Below, piece by piece: positions 62,640 through 64,000 of a stretch of 64,000 nucleotides of DNA (the first letter of the stretch is position 1; every line of letters starts with the position of its first letter). The notes below the pieces were generated by a model, which did not search any database, was not told the DNA's origin, and saw only the letters and a list, made by a program, of their open reading frames with translations. Origin of the DNA: Halicephalobus mephisto (lineage: Eukaryota > Nematoda > Chromadorea > Rhabditida > Panagrolaimidae); NCBI GenBank assembly GCA_009193035.1, contig SWDT01000129.1, positions 235,537 to 299,536 of the forward strand. Direction: 5' to 3'. A program made the position numbers and the translations under genes.

Positions 62640-64000
62640 TTTATAAAATTAATTTACGAAAAATTTTATTATTAAAAATACTTCAAAAGTTGAATATTGA
62701 TGAAAACAAATGTTCGAAAAAAATTTAGATCATCTCATATAACATTTTTGAAAAAAACTTAAATTTCAATTTTTTAAAAAATAAATATTTTTCAATTTTT
62801 AAATTTTTAAAAATTTAAATATTTTTTAGTTTTAAAAAAAATAAATATTTTTCAATTTTTAGAAAAATAAATATTTTTTAATTTTTTAATTTTTCTTAAA
62901 TATCAATTTTTAAAAAAAATTAATATTTTCATTTTTTTAAATTTATAAATTTTCAGAAATGTTCGAGTTTTTAATTTTTCTTAAATATCAAGATTTTAAA
63001 TTTCATTAATATTAAAATTTATAAATTTTTAAAAATGCAAAAAATTTTAATTTTAATTTTTACAATAATATGATTTTTGAATTTTTACAAAAATCAATTT
63101 TTTAAATTTTTTGAAAGTTCTGAATTTTCTAGAAATTAATCTTAAAATAATTTGAGAAAATTTTTATTTTTTTATAACAAATTTTTTAATAATTTTCGAA
63201 TTTCCGTGGAAAACGAGTCAGTTTAATAAAAAATGGAAAAAACGGTAAATCTGACAACTCACTTTTTGTTCCAAATTTTTTTAAATTTAAAAATTCATTT
63301 TCTAATTTTTTTATTTAAAAATTTATTTTCAAATTTTTTTAAATTTAAAAATTCATTTTTTAATTGTTTTTATTTAAAAATTTACTTCTAATTTTTTATT
63401 CAAAAATTAATTTTCTAATTTTTTAAATTTAAAAATTTATTTTCTAATTTTTTTAAATTTAAAAATTCATTTTTTAATTGTTTTTATTTAAAAATTAATT
63501 TCTAATTTTTTTTATTTAAAAATTTATTTTCTAATTTTTTTAAATTTAAAAATTCATTTTCTAATTTTTTTAATTTCGAAAAATTAAACAAATGTAGAAA
63601 TAAAAAACAAGTTTTTTTACGAAATTTTTTCAACAAAAATTCCTTAAATTTAGGTAAAAAAGTAGGAACAGAGCTATTCGATTTCAAAAATGAATAGCCA
63701 GACTTACCGTTTTTTCCATTTTTCACTAATTTCTTTCTTTTACGCAAAAATTTAAAGAATTGTGAAAATCACAAATAAATTTTTAAAAATTATAAAATTT
63801 AAAAAATTTTTCAAATAACAAATTACAGTTTTTTATTTTTATAATTTTTTTCGCGGGAATTTTTAAATTTAAAAAGAAATTTGAATTTTTTGGAATTTTT
63901 AATTTTAAAAAAAATGATTTTTTTTTAATTTTAAATTTAAAAAGAAATTTGAATTTTTTTTGAATTTTTAAATTTTTTTTTAAAAATTTTGAATTTTTTG
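62640..64000. repeat. AT-rich repeat tract with repeat B copies
   Basis: Mostly TTTTTTAAATTTAAAAATTC-type tandem units (63280-63580). Repeat B appears at 63185-63260 (AAAATGGAAAAAACGGTAAA) and inverted at 63690-63760 (ACTTACCGTTTTTTCCATTT). No gene seen. Confidence 0.65.

Noticed and set aside
1..64000. SL RNA, 5S rRNA, U6 or other standard ncRNA genes
   Set aside because: I looked for SL1-type leader sequence, Sm sites next to it and snRNA signatures and saw none. Short ncRNAs without strong sequence signatures could still be missed.

Overview
The window is nuclear DNA from a nematode, most likely a rhabditid relative of Caenorhabditis. The evidence is the AT-rich sequence, many short introns (about 42-50 nt) beside longer repeat-filled ones, polypyrimidine TTTCAG/TTTTAG acceptors often placed directly in front of an ATG (trans-splice-like), close head-to-tail gene pairs that look like SL2-type operons, and a gene set with clear nematode counterparts: a UNC-8-type DEG/ENaC channel, a 12-domain CBD-1-type chitin-binding protein, an EGL-47/GUR-type gustatory receptor and a MUP-2-type troponin T. 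I cannot name the species.

Layout. 1-6.3 kb: the 3' end of a DEG/ENaC channel, a decayed minus-strand gene with a tRNA-Asp relic, and two Ly6/uPAR-like cassettes that may share one signal-peptide exon. 6.5-10.9 kb (minus): a large type I membrane protein with a mucin-like stalk and a juxtamembrane SEA-like region. 11-12.1 kb: two tandem-repeat arrays. 12.5-14.2 kb (minus): a four-TM protein. 14.7-18 kb: gene-poor, with one 117-aa orphan and an LTR-like remnant. 18.6-21.5 kb: a gustatory-receptor-like 7TM gene, its first exon bracketed by a near-perfect ~350-bp inverted repeat. 21.9-25.8 kb: a secreted PAN/TSP1-like protein. 26-27.9 kb: a proline-rich coiled-coil orphan. 28.2-34.8 kb: cbd-1-like gene followed closely by a Canopy-family ER protein. 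35.7-38.3 kb: a cytosolic GH85 ENGase. 39-41.4 kb (minus): a rabaptin/FYVE coiled-coil protein, divergent from a golgin-like coiled-coil gene (41.7-46.6 kb). 47-49.6 kb (minus): rsu-1, a 58-aa membrane microprotein and a possible CHCH gene tail. 49.7-53.3 kb: eIF4H (drr-2-like), BolA2 and an ACBD6-like gene in a probable operon. 53.4-56.1 kb (minus): OST3/TUSC3-like and mrps-26, probably another operon. 56.1-58.8 kb: gene-poor, with a MITE and tRNA relics. 58.8-61.1 kb: troponin T. 61.1-64 kb: tandem and AT-rich repeats and one weak small membrane ORF.

What stands out is the non-coding part. A ~300-400-bp dispersed repeat fills or partly fills long introns of about a dozen unrelated genes and is almost always in the sense direction of its host gene, as expected of an introner-like or orientation-selected element. 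Other unexplained structure includes a second short dispersed family, two TA-flanked CAGT-ended MITEs, a 650-bp ACTGTA-rich foldback, and a minisatellite whose core reappears inverted 50 kb away. Gene models were assembled by eye from reading frames and splice signals. Exon joins were checked for phase consistency, but no homology search could be run.
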